This document shows positions 1 through 7,892 of a DNA stretch of 26,015 bases, piece after piece (position 1 is the first letter of the stretch; every line of letters starts with the position of its first letter). Made by a program: the position numbers and the translations under genes. Source of the stretch: Chitinophaga pinensis (lineage in GTDB: Bacteria; Bacteroidota; Bacteroidia; SXHM01); assembly GCA_945889235.1 (NCBI GenBank), contig CAMDBK010000008.1, forward strand, positions 1 to 26,015, given 5' to 3'. Below the pieces are notes generated by a model that was given only the letters and a program-made list of their open reading frames with translations, ran no database searches and had not been told where the DNA came from.

Positions 1-141
1 TTTTTCAAAAGTTTTTACAGCATCGCCAAGAATATATTGTGAACTTTCAAAAACCTTTTCAAACGCTTCTTCTATTTCCCGTTTTATTATTTTGTTGGTT
101 TCCGTAAATGATAGAAACGGAATCGTTGTTTTTACTGTCAT
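1..141 (-). CDS. DegT/DnrJ/EryC1/StrS sugar aminotransferase, N-terminal part (FdtB-like)
   Basis: Partial gene: only the first 47 codons, from the ATG at 141, lie in the window; it continues past base 1. The N-terminus reads IPFLSF near residues 7-12, then an acidic amphipathic helix and QYILGDAVKTFE near residues 36-46. This is the typical opening of PLP-dependent sugar aminotransferases, where a short IPFL strand is followed by a helix and a G-x-x-V-xx-FE segment. The active-site lysine is outside the window. It starts 8 nt after the acyltransferase stop, as the last visible gene of the minus-strand operon. With the FdtA-like ketoisomerase at the head of that operon, an FdtB-type role (aminating dTDP-3-keto-6-deoxyhexose at C3) is the best guess. 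Family assignment is fairly safe from the N-terminus; the substrate is inferred from context. Confidence 0.75.
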   Translation of the reverse strand, partial: MTVKTTIPFLSFTETNKIIKREIEEAFEKVFESSQYILGDAVKTFEK

Positions 142-149
142 GTCTTTGC

Positions 150-761
150 TCACAAATTAAATTCTTTTTTTATTTCGGCAGGATTCCCTGCCACCAGAGC
201 ATTAGGCGGGACATCTTTCAGAACCACAGAACCAGCTGCTACAATACTGTTATTACCGATATTCACACCTTTAAGAATAATGGCACCCCAGCCAATCCAC
301 ACATTATCTCCAATGACAACTTCTTTTTTACCCACTTCATTAAAATCATATTTATAACCAAGCGCCTGCTGTTCTCTTACTTTAGCATTTACTGGGTGAA
401 AATCGGTGTCGGAAATAAAAGTTGAAGAAGCAATCTGGCAATTCTTCCCTATTGAAACTTTTTCATAAGCGGTAACCGAAACTCCGTTTAGCATGGTACC
501 GTCACCGATTTCAATTGTTCCATTAATGCCGCAAACAAGCGTGCAACGGAAGGTTAATGCAGTGTTTGAGTTTTTCATATCAGAATTCAGCACTACTTTA
601 TTTCCAAGAATAATTTTGCTGTTTTGTCCCGGCAGCTTGAAGACAGGCATATTCCCTAAAATCCTCATTGCACCAAGGGTCTGCACTTTATTTCCGTATT
701 TCAGTTTAAGCAAAAAGGTTTTAATGCTTTGAAGAAGTGTTATTATATTTTGGTTTTCCAA
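150..761 (-). CDS. Left-handed beta-helix (hexapeptide) O/N-acetyltransferase, WbbJ-like
   Basis: Predicted acetyl-CoA-dependent sugar acetyltransferase of 203 aa. The N-terminal ~45 residues are non-repeat; imperfect hexapeptide repeats follow from about residue 50 to 190 (for example IEIGDG, VSIGKN, VVIGDN, VNIGNN). It closes with the family signature NALVAGNPAEIKK near residues 187-199. D118-T-D-F-H122 lies where WbbJ/maltose-acetyltransferase relatives carry the catalytic histidine. The start is TTG at 761: the codons before it are ATA-AAA-CGT and the first internal ATG (residue 32) would remove N-terminal sequence, so TTG is preferred but not certain. It sits 11 nt after the HAD gene. 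If the operon makes a 3-amino-3,6-dideoxyhexose, this could be its N-acetyltransferase (FdtC role), but an O-acetyltransferase is equally possible. Confidence 0.85.
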   Translation of the reverse strand: MENQNIITLLQSIKTFLLKLKYGNKVQTLGAMRILGNMPVFKLPGQNSKIILGNKVVLNSDMKNSNTALTFRCTLVCGINGTIEIGDGTMLNGVSVTAYEKVSIGKNCQIASSTFISDTDFHPVNAKVREQQALGYKYDFNEVGKKEVVIGDNVWIGWGAIILKGVNIGNNSIVAAGSVVLKDVPPNALVAGNPAEIKKEFNL

Positions 762-772
762 ACGTTTTATAA

Positions 773-1381
773 TTAATAAAATTTCAACTCCTTTACGTTT
801 TCAACAAGCACATCGGGTTTGTGCTTAATCAAAATTTCTCTGCTCTGAAAACCTGACAAAACTCCTGCAGTTTTTATTCCCAGTTTTTTTCCGGTGTCTA
901 TATCTTCTCCGGTATCGCCAACAATCCAATCATTAGAAGTGTAGTTAACTTCACGTTTCAGCAAATTGTATTTTCTTTCTAGTTGTTTTGTAACTAATAC
1001 TTTATCAAAAAAATCAGTCCAGCCAAAAGTATCAATTTGCTTTAATACTTTTGCTTCATTCTGCCTTGCAGTAACTAAAAACAAAGTGTTTTGCCGTTGT
1101 AAGTCATTTAGAAATACTGTAACACCAGCAAATGGGCTATCAAGCTCAAGCCATTTTTCTTCCTCTATCTGGCACATCCATTCTTTTTCAAAGGCATCAA
1201 TTTCAGTTAAAGAGTATGAAAATTGTTCTTCCAGAATTTGTTTGTGAACTTTCCTCTGTCGTTTCAACTTCCAGTATTCATCAAAGGTAAACCCCGATTT
1301 TTTGACCAAGTATTGGAAAAGGCGATAAAGTCTTTCGCGTGAATCAAGTAAAGTACCATCAAGATCAAAGAAAATATTCAT
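773..1381 (-). CDS. HAD-superfamily hydrolase (sugar-phosphatase-like)
   Basis: Predicted cytosolic phosphatase of 202 aa with all HAD motifs visible: motif I DLDGT at residues 6-10 (nucleophile D6, acid/base D8), motif II threonine T104 in LVTAR, a motif III lysine (K132 or K137) and motif IV GDTGEDID at 155-162. The helical insert between motif I and II (about residues 15-85) is a C1-type cap, as in phosphoglycolate phosphatase-like enzymes. The ATG at 1381 shares one base with the TAA of the upstream SDR gene (TAATG arrangement), indicating translational coupling. In this operon it may remove phosphate from a sugar intermediate, but the sequence does not reveal the substrate. Family call is firm, role inferred. 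Confidence 0.9.
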   Translation of the reverse strand: MNIFFDLDGTLLDSRERLYRLFQYLVKKSGFTFDEYWKLKRQRKVHKQILEEQFSYSLTEIDAFEKEWMCQIEEEKWLELDSPFAGVTVFLNDLQRQNTLFLVTARQNEAKVLKQIDTFGWTDFFDKVLVTKQLERKYNLLKREVNYTSNDWIVGDTGEDIDTGKKLGIKTAGVLSGFQSREILIKHKPDVLVENVKELKFY

Positions 1382-2271
1382 TATGACAGATTAATCATAT
1401 AATTCCACTCTTCTCTAAGCCCATCATCCAGCGGGGTTTCATTTTGAAATAAATAGTGTTTCATTTTTGAATTATCAAAAATCAGGTCTCTGCCTTTTCG
1501 TTGTTCATCTTTTCTTTCAATCTCTACTTTTGTTCCGGAAATCGAAATTATTTTATTGACCAGTTCATTAATGGAAACCACCGCACTACCTACAATATTT
1601 AGCGTTCCTATACTTTCATTAAGGTTCAGTGAATTTACAATTGCGTTAGCAACATCTTTGACAAACATGTATGACCGTAACTCATTCCCCGATCCAAAAA
1701 TTTGAACCGGCTGATTTTCTTTTAGCTTTTTCATGGTAACGGGAATTACTTTTTCAAACTCTTCCTCACCCGGACCATAAACATGCCCAATACGCAGAAT
1801 TTGTAGAATTTTTTTTTGCTGATTTGCCCATGCGCTCAGCAATTCTTCACATTTTAATTTTGATTGTGCATACACCGAAACCGGCTCAACAAGAGAGGTT
1901 TCAGTAATAACCTCACCTTTTCCATACACATCAATAGTACTGATAAAAATAATTTTTTTCAGGTTGGGTAAATTTGCGCTTATTAATTTTTCTGTGCTTA
2001 AAACATTGGTATTACAAAGTTGAGAATTATTCAAATTTTCAGCGCTTTTAGGAATAAATGCACCTGCATGAATAATTGTGTCTATTGAATTTGCCAGTCC
2101 AGCTTTTTCAAAAAAATTGTTTTCAAAACTGTAATTGTGGTGAAGCAGGTATTTTGTTCCGGAAATTGGTGTTGAAGTAAGTGACAGAATTTCAGAAGTT
2201 CCGTATTCTTTGGTAAGGAATTCTAACAAATGTTTGCCAATAAATCCTGAACCCCCGGTAAGTAAAATCAA
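1381..2271 (-). CDS. NAD(P)-dependent sugar epimerase/dehydratase/reductase (extended SDR)
   Basis: Extended short-chain dehydrogenase/reductase of 296 aa. The N-terminal Rossmann motif LLTGGSGFIG is at residues 3-12, the NAG-type HAGA at 68-71, active-site S/T region ISTID at 110-114, and the catalytic pair Y134-AQS-K138; the C-terminal part carries the RSYMFVKDVA segment (199-208) typical of sugar-nucleotide SDRs. It starts with TTG at 2271: this TTG encodes the residue directly before ILLTGG, leaving no room for a later start, and it overlaps the preceding gene's TGA in a TTGA. It probably epimerises or reduces a nucleotide sugar, perhaps at C4. The exact reaction cannot be read from the sequence. 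Confidence 0.9.
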   Translation of the reverse strand: MILLTGGSGFIGKHLLEFLTKEYGTSEILSLTSTPISGTKYLLHHNYSFENNFFEKAGLANSIDTIIHAGAFIPKSAENLNNSQLCNTNVLSTEKLISANLPNLKKIIFISTIDVYGKGEVITETSLVEPVSVYAQSKLKCEELLSAWANQQKKILQILRIGHVYGPGEEEFEKVIPVTMKKLKENQPVQIFGSGNELRSYMFVKDVANAIVNSLNLNESIGTLNIVGSAVVSINELVNKIISISGTKVEIERKDEQRKGRDLIFDNSKMKHYLFQNETPLDDGLREEWNYMINLS

Positions 2272-3338
2272 GACAGATATTTTATTTTTTTAGAGATTTC
2301 ATCTTCTGTGGTTAACATGGGCTTTTTATCCATGCCCCTCAACCATAATAATCCATCGGGCAATGGGTTAATATTTTTTTTCAACTTCGGGAATTCGTTG
2401 TAAAGTGCAATATCTTTAAATATTTCAGGCATGTTTAATCCTGCTTCGGTAAAAAATAATATAGTCGTAAAAAACCTGGAAATATTTATCTCTGTAGGGT
2501 TTGGTACACCTTGCCTGTCATAGGTCATATCAACACCAAAAATACCATGCGGTTTTGGTGTAACTGCTTTTATTGTTTCAATGGAAATACGATCAACTTC
2601 AGGATTTGAATAGGTTTGCCCTACTTTAGTAACCCCTGTAACCCCTGACACTGCACGATTTCCATGTGTCCACCCTTTCCTTATCCTTGTCTGTGCCACC
2701 ACCAACTCACCTTCATGCCAAATTGATAACCAGGTAACTGTATCTGAAGTCAGCATCTGAGCAGCAACAAAATCCCCCCATCCGTTATATCGGTCAATCC
2801 AGCATTTTGCAAACAGATAATCATTAGTTGGCAATGAGCCTTTTCCACCAGCACCGATGGAAGAAGTACGTAACCAAATAGTACCATTTTCATCTCCTAA
2901 ATCACTAAAAGCTTTTTTTAGGTCTTCCTCATTATTTATGATATAATTAATGGGAACCTTTATTCCTGCTTCCTTACATTTTTGGTAGGTCTTGTACTTG
3001 TAAACACACGTATCTATTACATCATGGTCGGGTAAATACGTTTTTACTTGTAATTGATGAATATTTTCTCTGAGCAGGGAAGCAAAATAAATTTCAGAAT
3101 CATTCTGAAAGTGAATTAAATCAGGTTTTTCAGATTCTAATATTGCAAGCAGAGCGGTTTTATATTCAGGGCTGTCGGCATAGGGGACATAAAACTTTTC
3201 TTTTGCATTTGATAATACCAAATCTGCGGGTTCAGATCCCATTCCAATTATGATTTCTTCTTTCTTACCACTGAGTAATGAATTAATAACTCCCTCAGAT
3301 GGAGCACCTCCGGCACCTCCAATTAATATCTTCTTCAT
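2268..3338 (-). CDS. ATP-grasp domain protein (carbamoyl-phosphate-synthase-like ligase)
   Basis: Predicted ATP-dependent carboxylate-amine ligase of 356 aa. Residues 1-110 look like the Rossmann-like pre-ATP-grasp domain (GGAGGAPSEG at 7-16). The DxxxT..K.C.E.GI.VP segment at about 114-129 and the glycine-rich RTSSIGAGGKG at 157-167 fit the ATP-grasp nucleotide-binding loop. FGVD (267-270) and E283-I-N285 match the Mg-ATP acidic/asparagine positions. Such genes recur in polysaccharide loci, often annotated as carbamoyl-phosphate-synthase large-subunit-like; known relatives form amide bonds between a carboxylate and an amine. Here a plausible but unproven job is joining an amino acid or other acid to an amino sugar. 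Both ends are coupled to neighbours: ATGA overlap with the FdtA-like gene and TTGA with the SDR gene. Confidence 0.85.
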   Translation of the reverse strand: MKKILIGGAGGAPSEGVINSLLSGKKEEIIIGMGSEPADLVLSNAKEKFYVPYADSPEYKTALLAILESEKPDLIHFQNDSEIYFASLLRENIHQLQVKTYLPDHDVIDTCVYKYKTYQKCKEAGIKVPINYIINNEEDLKKAFSDLGDENGTIWLRTSSIGAGGKGSLPTNDYLFAKCWIDRYNGWGDFVAAQMLTSDTVTWLSIWHEGELVVAQTRIRKGWTHGNRAVSGVTGVTKVGQTYSNPEVDRISIETIKAVTPKPHGIFGVDMTYDRQGVPNPTEINISRFFTTILFFTEAGLNMPEIFKDIALYNEFPKLKKNINPLPDGLLWLRGMDKKPMLTTEDEISKKIKYLS

Positions 3339-3736
3339 TTTAACTTATTAAATGCATCATAATCTCTAATGTAGTCGTTTTCACTAAATATTTCTGAAGC
3401 CAAACACATCAAAACTGCATTGTGCGAGAACTGCATTTCTCTCCATGTAAAAGGAGGCAGGTATAATCCTTTATCGGGTTGTATTAAATCAACCTCAACA
3501 ATTGAATTATCAAGACTTTCTACTTTAAATTTAATTGATCCTGAAACAGCTACAATAACTTGTTGTAGTTTTTTATGAGCATGCCCTCCACGAATAACAC
3601 TTTCCGGAGTATAATATGTCCAATAAACTCTTTTTATTGCAAAAGGAATATTCTTATTTATTTCAGCTACAGATATAAAACCTAAAGAAGAATCTCCAAT
3701 CTTGTCAAATTTTATTATTTCCGGTTTTAAAATCAA
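3335..3736 (-). CDS. fdtA: Sugar 3,4-ketoisomerase, FdtA/QdtA family (WxcM-like cupin)
   Basis: Small cupin of 133 aa, the usual length for FdtA/QdtA. The hallmark is RGGHAHKK at residues 49-56, giving R49, H52 and H54, which correspond to the active-site Arg and two His known from FdtA/QdtA. The sequence continues with a cupin core (VSGSIKFKV near 64-72, LPPFTW near 93-98) and the C-terminal DYIRDYDAF (121-129), also family-typical. It isomerises dTDP-4-keto-6-deoxyglucose to the 3-keto form, the step before C3 transamination. The start is TTG at 3736: an in-frame TAA lies three codons upstream and no ATG occurs before residue 101. It heads the minus-strand operon. FdtA (galacto product) and QdtA (gluco product) cannot be told apart by eye, so the symbol is provisional. 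Confidence 0.85.
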   Translation of the reverse strand: MILKPEIIKFDKIGDSSLGFISVAEINKNIPFAIKRVYWTYYTPESVIRGGHAHKKLQQVIVAVSGSIKFKVESLDNSIVEVDLIQPDKGLYLPPFTWREMQFSHNAVLMCLASEIFSENDYIRDYDAFNKLK

Positions 3737-3804
3737 CAGAGGTTATTTTTTTTATAAATATGAATAGTAATGTGATTTTAAAAAGTACTTTTTATAAGAG
3801 AAAG

Positions 3805-3813
3805 GCAAAAATA
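3805..3813 (-). promoter_or_regulatory. Candidate Bacteroidota -7 promoter element for the minus-strand operon
   Basis: Read on the minus strand this is TATTTTTGC, an exact fit to the Bacteroidota -7 consensus TAnnTTTGC. It lies about 70 nt upstream of the TTG of the FdtA-like gene, in the only divergent intergenic region. I do not see a good -33 TTTG at the usual distance, and in AT-rich DNA such matches occur by chance, so this is tentative. Confidence 0.4.
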
Positions 3814-3941
3814 CTAAAATGTATTATACCTGACTACATGGCAGATTCTAAGTATTAATAGAAAAAGAAATGAATTCACTGCTACATCATTGTGTTTTGT
3901 AATATTGCAAACCACATTTTTAAATTCACAAATAACAAGAA

Positions 3942-5594
3942 ATGTTTAAATCATTATTTAATAAATATTGTTTTACTCTATCCTTGTTTATCCTTCTTGG
4001 ATCGTTTCTGGTTGCGCGCCTGCCTTATTTTCTGTATTCTTCGGTACCCGAAGTTGCTACGGAAGACACGATGGAATATTATGAAGTTGTTATGAAGATT
4101 TTATCAGGGCAAAACAAAGTTGACTTTTCTAATATTTCGGCAGGATATCCGTTATTTTTATTGTTAATAGGACTAATAAGTAACACCATTGCGGGGGTTG
4201 TTATTGCTCAAAACCTACTTTCATTATCGGCCGGAGTTTTTTTTCTTTATGCGATAAATAAATTTTATCCGAAACTAACACTATGGGCAGCTATAATTTT
4301 TTCGGGCTATTTTGCTTCAGAATATAATATTCACAGAGATACAATTCTTACCCCTGATACAATAAACGCTTCATTATTATTTCTTTTTTCAGGTTTAATT
4401 ATTTTTTCAATCAAGAAAAAGGATTTATTATCAAGTAGTATAGCTTCACTAGTTGCCTCTTATCTTATTATAGTACGTTCATCAGGCGTGGTCATTATTC
4501 CAATTTTAATAGCCTTAGTAATTTTTATGTTGATTAACAGATATAACATAAAAAATCTTGCAGCCTTAGTATTGCCTTTCATTCTGGTGCTGTTTTTTTA
4601 TTCCTCTTATTGTTATAACAGTTTCGGCACTTTCACTTTTATAACAGTTGGGCGTATGGCTAAAAAAAAGGAAAATACAAATGATAAAACAAAAGAACAA
4701 AAAGCTATTAGCATTGAAGACCGGAAGTTTATTAACAGTGTACAAGATTTTCTCCCGCCTGACAATGCCTTCAACCTTATCAGGCATTCGTGGGAAATAA
4801 GGAAAGTGAATCAGGCTTATATGGATATCAGATTCGGGAATGAACTATATTTAGACTCTATAAACAGGCTTAACTTAAGTTATCTGTTTATGGGTAGTCT
4901 AATAATTGATACTTGTATTGAAAAGAATTCAGTGAGTGCCTTTGAACAATATAAAAAGACATTCTCAGATAAATTTGGACATGAGAAACACTATATTTTT
5001 CCCGAAATAAATGCAAACAAATTCAAAATTGTTACTTTTCTTGCTTATTTTGATAATTATACCCTTAACTATGATTTTTACAACGAGCGATATCCATGGA
5101 GATGGTGGTTTTTTTATGTTGGACAATGTCAGAAAGCAACATTTCGTTATTACCCCTATCATTCAGGAATGACAGGTAAAATGATTGACGACAGTCTGAG
5201 AATATTCGGATTTAAAGAAATGGTTAATTACCCGTCAAAAACAGGTGATGATTATGAAAAAGAACTTGGAAAAAGAAACACAAGCGTCATTTACAAAATT
5301 TATCTGAAAACAAAGACCTTCTTTTTTTCAGTCTTTTTCAGAAATATATTCTGGATTATTCTTTTTTTCGTTGCGTTTATTCTAAGCACTTACAGGTTAA
5401 TCAACACAAAAGCAAAGGACACAGACAGTTTTCTGGTTTTTATTTTTTGCTCTATTAACATAGGTTCAGCTTTATTATTTACTTTTTTTGCCGGTGCTGA
5501 TACACGTTACAGTTTTACAGCTGAATTTACATATTATGCAGTTGCTTCATTAGTGCCGGTTTTGTTTTTTTTTAAGCATGAACAGAGAGATTAA
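3942..5594 (+). CDS. Polytopic membrane protein, GT-C/ArnT-like glycosyltransferase (paralogue of the gene at 19515)
   Basis: Integral membrane protein of 550 aa. A first membrane segment (about 10-31) ends in ARLPYF; an acidic E41-D42 in the first outer loop follows, then several helices up to about residue 225, a long soluble domain of about 240 residues (235-460) and two or three C-terminal helices (464-485, 497-518, 528-545) ending near TRYSFTAEF (521-529). An N-terminal helix followed by an acidic first loop, many helices and a large extracytoplasmic domain is the plan of GT-C enzymes using polyprenyl-phosphate sugars. The family is inferred from this plan, not from a firm signature. Residues 26-100 and the tail align by eye with the protein at 19515-20978. 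First gene of the plus-strand arm; its end overlaps the next gene by 17 nt. Confidence 0.65.
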   Translation: MFKSLFNKYCFTLSLFILLGSFLVARLPYFLYSSVPEVATEDTMEYYEVVMKILSGQNKVDFSNISAGYPLFLLLIGLISNTIAGVVIAQNLLSLSAGVFFLYAINKFYPKLTLWAAIIFSGYFASEYNIHRDTILTPDTINASLLFLFSGLIIFSIKKKDLLSSSIASLVASYLIIVRSSGVVIIPILIALVIFMLINRYNIKNLAALVLPFILVLFFYSSYCYNSFGTFTFITVGRMAKKKENTNDKTKEQKAISIEDRKFINSVQDFLPPDNAFNLIRHSWEIRKVNQAYMDIRFGNELYLDSINRLNLSYLFMGSLIIDTCIEKNSVSAFEQYKKTFSDKFGHEKHYIFPEINANKFKIVTFLAYFDNYTLNYDFYNERYPWRWWFFYVGQCQKATFRYYPYHSGMTGKMIDDSLRIFGFKEMVNYPSKTGDDYEKELGKRNTSVIYKIYLKTKTFFFSVFFRNIFWIILFFVAFILSTYRLINTKAKDTDSFLVFIFCSINIGSALLFTFFAGADTRYSFTAEFTYYAVASLVPVLFFFKHEQRD

Positions 5595-6801
5595 ACCGCT
5601 TAATATTCTATTTGTCAGCCCTGGTTTTCCTTGTGAGAGAAGCGGAAGCCAACTTGCAAAATTTGTTTATTTTGAAGCTCTTGCTTGTAGTACTAACGGA
5701 GCAAAAGTTAAAGTAATTACTCCTCATTATCCGGGTGTTCCAGAATATGAAAAACTATCGGATAATCTTGAGGTTTATAGATTCAGGTATTTCATGCCTG
5801 AGAAGTATGAGAAGCTAATTGACCCTTTGCTAAATATTTATGATAAAAAGCCCATATGGGTTTACCTTCTTATTCCGCTTTTTATTATTAATTATTGCTT
5901 GGTGATTCTAAAATACGCACGGTGGGCTAACATTATTCATTGCCAATGGACTCTGACTGTTTTACTTGCACTGCCAGCAAAAATATTGTTCAAAAAAAAA
6001 ATTGTAGTAACAGCCCGGGGGAGTGATATACGTTTAGTTCCTGCATTTATTAACCGCTTTATTTTTAAAATGGTTGATGCTGCCATTGATTGTTATGGAC
6101 CACAAAAATGGAATAATGATAATAAACGCAACTTTAGATCCAATTATATTCAATTACCTTTGATTATTAATGAACCCTATAAACATGACATGCCCCTTGA
6201 CATGCAAAAAGCATTGGCAGATTCTAAAGGTTGCTTTACTATTGTTTATCTTGGAAGAATTGACCCTGTAAAACTCAATCACAGTGAATTGCCGCTGCTA
6301 ACTCTGATAGAAGCAGCTTACCATTTTAAAATTAAAAATTATCATTTTAAAATTTTATATATTGGAGACGGAGACTCTCTATTAACTGAAAGAATGAAAG
6401 TTATGGTTAATGAAAAAGAATTAGATTCTTGTGTGAAATTTTTAGGTTTTAAAGCTAATGTAAATGAATACATTTGTCATGCAGATATTGGTATTGGGGG
6501 AATAGCACTTAATACTGTGTGTCAAGAGTTTGCAACTTACCATATACCTCAAATTCTTGTAGACAATCATGAGAATTTTGAAACTCCGTGGAAAGACAAA
6601 GAAACCACCCTGTTCATTAAACCCAATGATCTTCAAAGTCTGATAGAAACAATTGAGTATGCAATGAATAACAAAACTGAATTAAGAAATATTGCAGAAA
6701 ATGCCTATATAATGACAAGGCAATACATCAATGAACCTAAAGCAGGTGGGAGAAAATTCATTTCTGCATACAATCAAATTTTAGAAAATAAAATTGAATG
6801 A
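5578..6801 (+). CDS. GT4-type (GT-B fold) glycosyltransferase
   Basis: Predicted glycosyltransferase of 407 aa. The N-terminal domain opens with ILFVSPGFPCERSGSQ (10-25), the usual donor/acceptor loop of GT4 enzymes; a hydrophobic stretch at about 93-113 may associate with the membrane. VVTARGSDIR (143-152) is the conserved strand and loop before the hinge. The C-terminal Rossmann domain begins at IVYLGRIDPVK (222-232), followed by ILYIGDGD (259-266) and VKFLGF (286-291). The usual E-x7-E motif of GT4 is not intact: the corresponding region, IGIGGIALNTVCQEFA (304-319), offers only E317. The ATG at 5578 overlaps the previous gene by 17 nt and the stop overlaps the next start as ATGA. Donor and acceptor unknown. 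Confidence 0.85.
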   Translation: MNREIKPLNILFVSPGFPCERSGSQLAKFVYFEALACSTNGAKVKVITPHYPGVPEYEKLSDNLEVYRFRYFMPEKYEKLIDPLLNIYDKKPIWVYLLIPLFIINYCLVILKYARWANIIHCQWTLTVLLALPAKILFKKKIVVTARGSDIRLVPAFINRFIFKMVDAAIDCYGPQKWNNDNKRNFRSNYIQLPLIINEPYKHDMPLDMQKALADSKGCFTIVYLGRIDPVKLNHSELPLLTLIEAAYHFKIKNYHFKILYIGDGDSLLTERMKVMVNEKELDSCVKFLGFKANVNEYICHADIGIGGIALNTVCQEFATYHIPQILVDNHENFETPWKDKETTLFIKPNDLQSLIETIEYAMNNKTELRNIAENAYIMTRQYINEPKAGGRKFISAYNQILENKIE

Positions 6802-7892
6802 TTTCTTTATCTAAACCCTCAATAAAAAAAGAAGATATTGATGCTGTTGTTTCGGTATTACAATCCGGAATGCTTGTTCAGGGAAAAGAAGTTGAGGATT
6901 TAGAAGGTATAGCCAGGCTTTTTTTACAAGCAAAACATTCTGCATGCGTTGCAAATGGTACGGCAACCTTACATCTTGCTTTACTAGTTTCAGGAATAGG
7001 ACCGGGGGATGAAGTTATTGTACCTGCTTTTTCATACATAGCAACAGCCAATGTGGTTGAACTAGTTGGTGCTAAGCCTGTATTTGTTGACATTGATATT
7101 GAAACCTATAATATTAATGTATCAAAAATTGAAGAGGTAATAACTCAAAAAACCAAAGCAATTATTCCTGTCCATGAATTTGGACTTGCCTGTGATATTG
7201 AGTCCATAATGCAAATTTCAAAAAAACATAATTTAGTTGTAATCGAAGATGCAGCTTGCGCTTTGGGTGCAAAATATAAAGGCAGGTTTGCAGGAACTTT
7301 TGGTGATTTCGGATCCTATTCACTTCATCCAAGAAAAGCAATTACTTCAGGAGAGGGGGGGATATTGATTTCTGATGTTTCAGATAAAATGGAAAAAATA
7401 AGAATTCTTAGAAATCATGGAATTTCATTAGCGTCAGGAAAAATGGATTTTGTTGCTCCCGGTTATAATTACAGGATGACTGATTTCCAGGCAGCTTTAG
7501 TAAAAGGGCAATTTAAAAGAATAAACGAAATTATAAGTAGAAGGCAAAAACTAGCAGAACTCTATAAAGCCAATATCACCAATTCAAAAATAAAACTACC
7601 CTTTGTACCAGATTACACAGAACATACATGGCAAACATTTCACTTATTGTTGGATAAAAAACTGAAACGTGATGCAATTATCACTAAGCTTAAAGAATGT
7701 AATATCGGTAGTAACTATGGAGCGCAATGCATTCCTGCTATGACCTATTACCAAAAAAAATATAACTATAATTGCGCTGATTTTTTTCCAAACGCATTAC
7801 TTGCTTATGAGCAAGGGTTGGCAATTCCAATGCACGATAGTTTGAGTGAAGAAGAAATTATGTATGTATCAATTGAGTTAAATAAGTTATGA
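6798..7892 (+). CDS. DegT/DnrJ/EryC1/StrS-family PLP-dependent sugar aminotransferase
   Basis: Full-length sugar aminotransferase of 364 aa. Visible motifs: NGTATLHLAL (53-62), GDEVIVPAFSYIATANVV (70-87), IEDAACALGA (149-158) with D151 contacting the pyridine nitrogen, and SLHPRKAITSGEGG (175-188) with the PLP-binding lysine K180; NYRMTDFQAAL (224-234) follows. It would transfer an amino group from glutamate to a keto-sugar nucleotide (C3 or C4). The segment VHEFGLACD (125-133) differs from the more common VHLYG-x-x-AD. It is coupled to both neighbours by ATGA overlaps, and the formyltransferase three genes on suggests the amino sugar is N-formylated. Confidence 0.92.
   Translation: MISLSKPSIKKEDIDAVVSVLQSGMLVQGKEVEDLEGIARLFLQAKHSACVANGTATLHLALLVSGIGPGDEVIVPAFSYIATANVVELVGAKPVFVDIDIETYNINVSKIEEVITQKTKAIIPVHEFGLACDIESIMQISKKHNLVVIEDAACALGAKYKGRFAGTFGDFGSYSLHPRKAITSGEGGILISDVSDKMEKIRILRNHGISLASGKMDFVAPGYNYRMTDFQAALVKGQFKRINEIISRRQKLAELYKANITNSKIKLPFVPDYTEHTWQTFHLLLDKKLKRDAIITKLKECNIGSNYGAQCIPAMTYYQKKYNYNCADFFPNALLAYEQGLAIPMHDSLSEEEIMYVSIELNKL

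Noticed and set aside
3892..4095. 67-codon open frame overlapping the start of the GT-C-like gene
   Set aside because: It overlaps a 550-codon membrane protein gene in another frame, has no recognisable motifs, and its hydrophobic start mirrors the overlapping helix.
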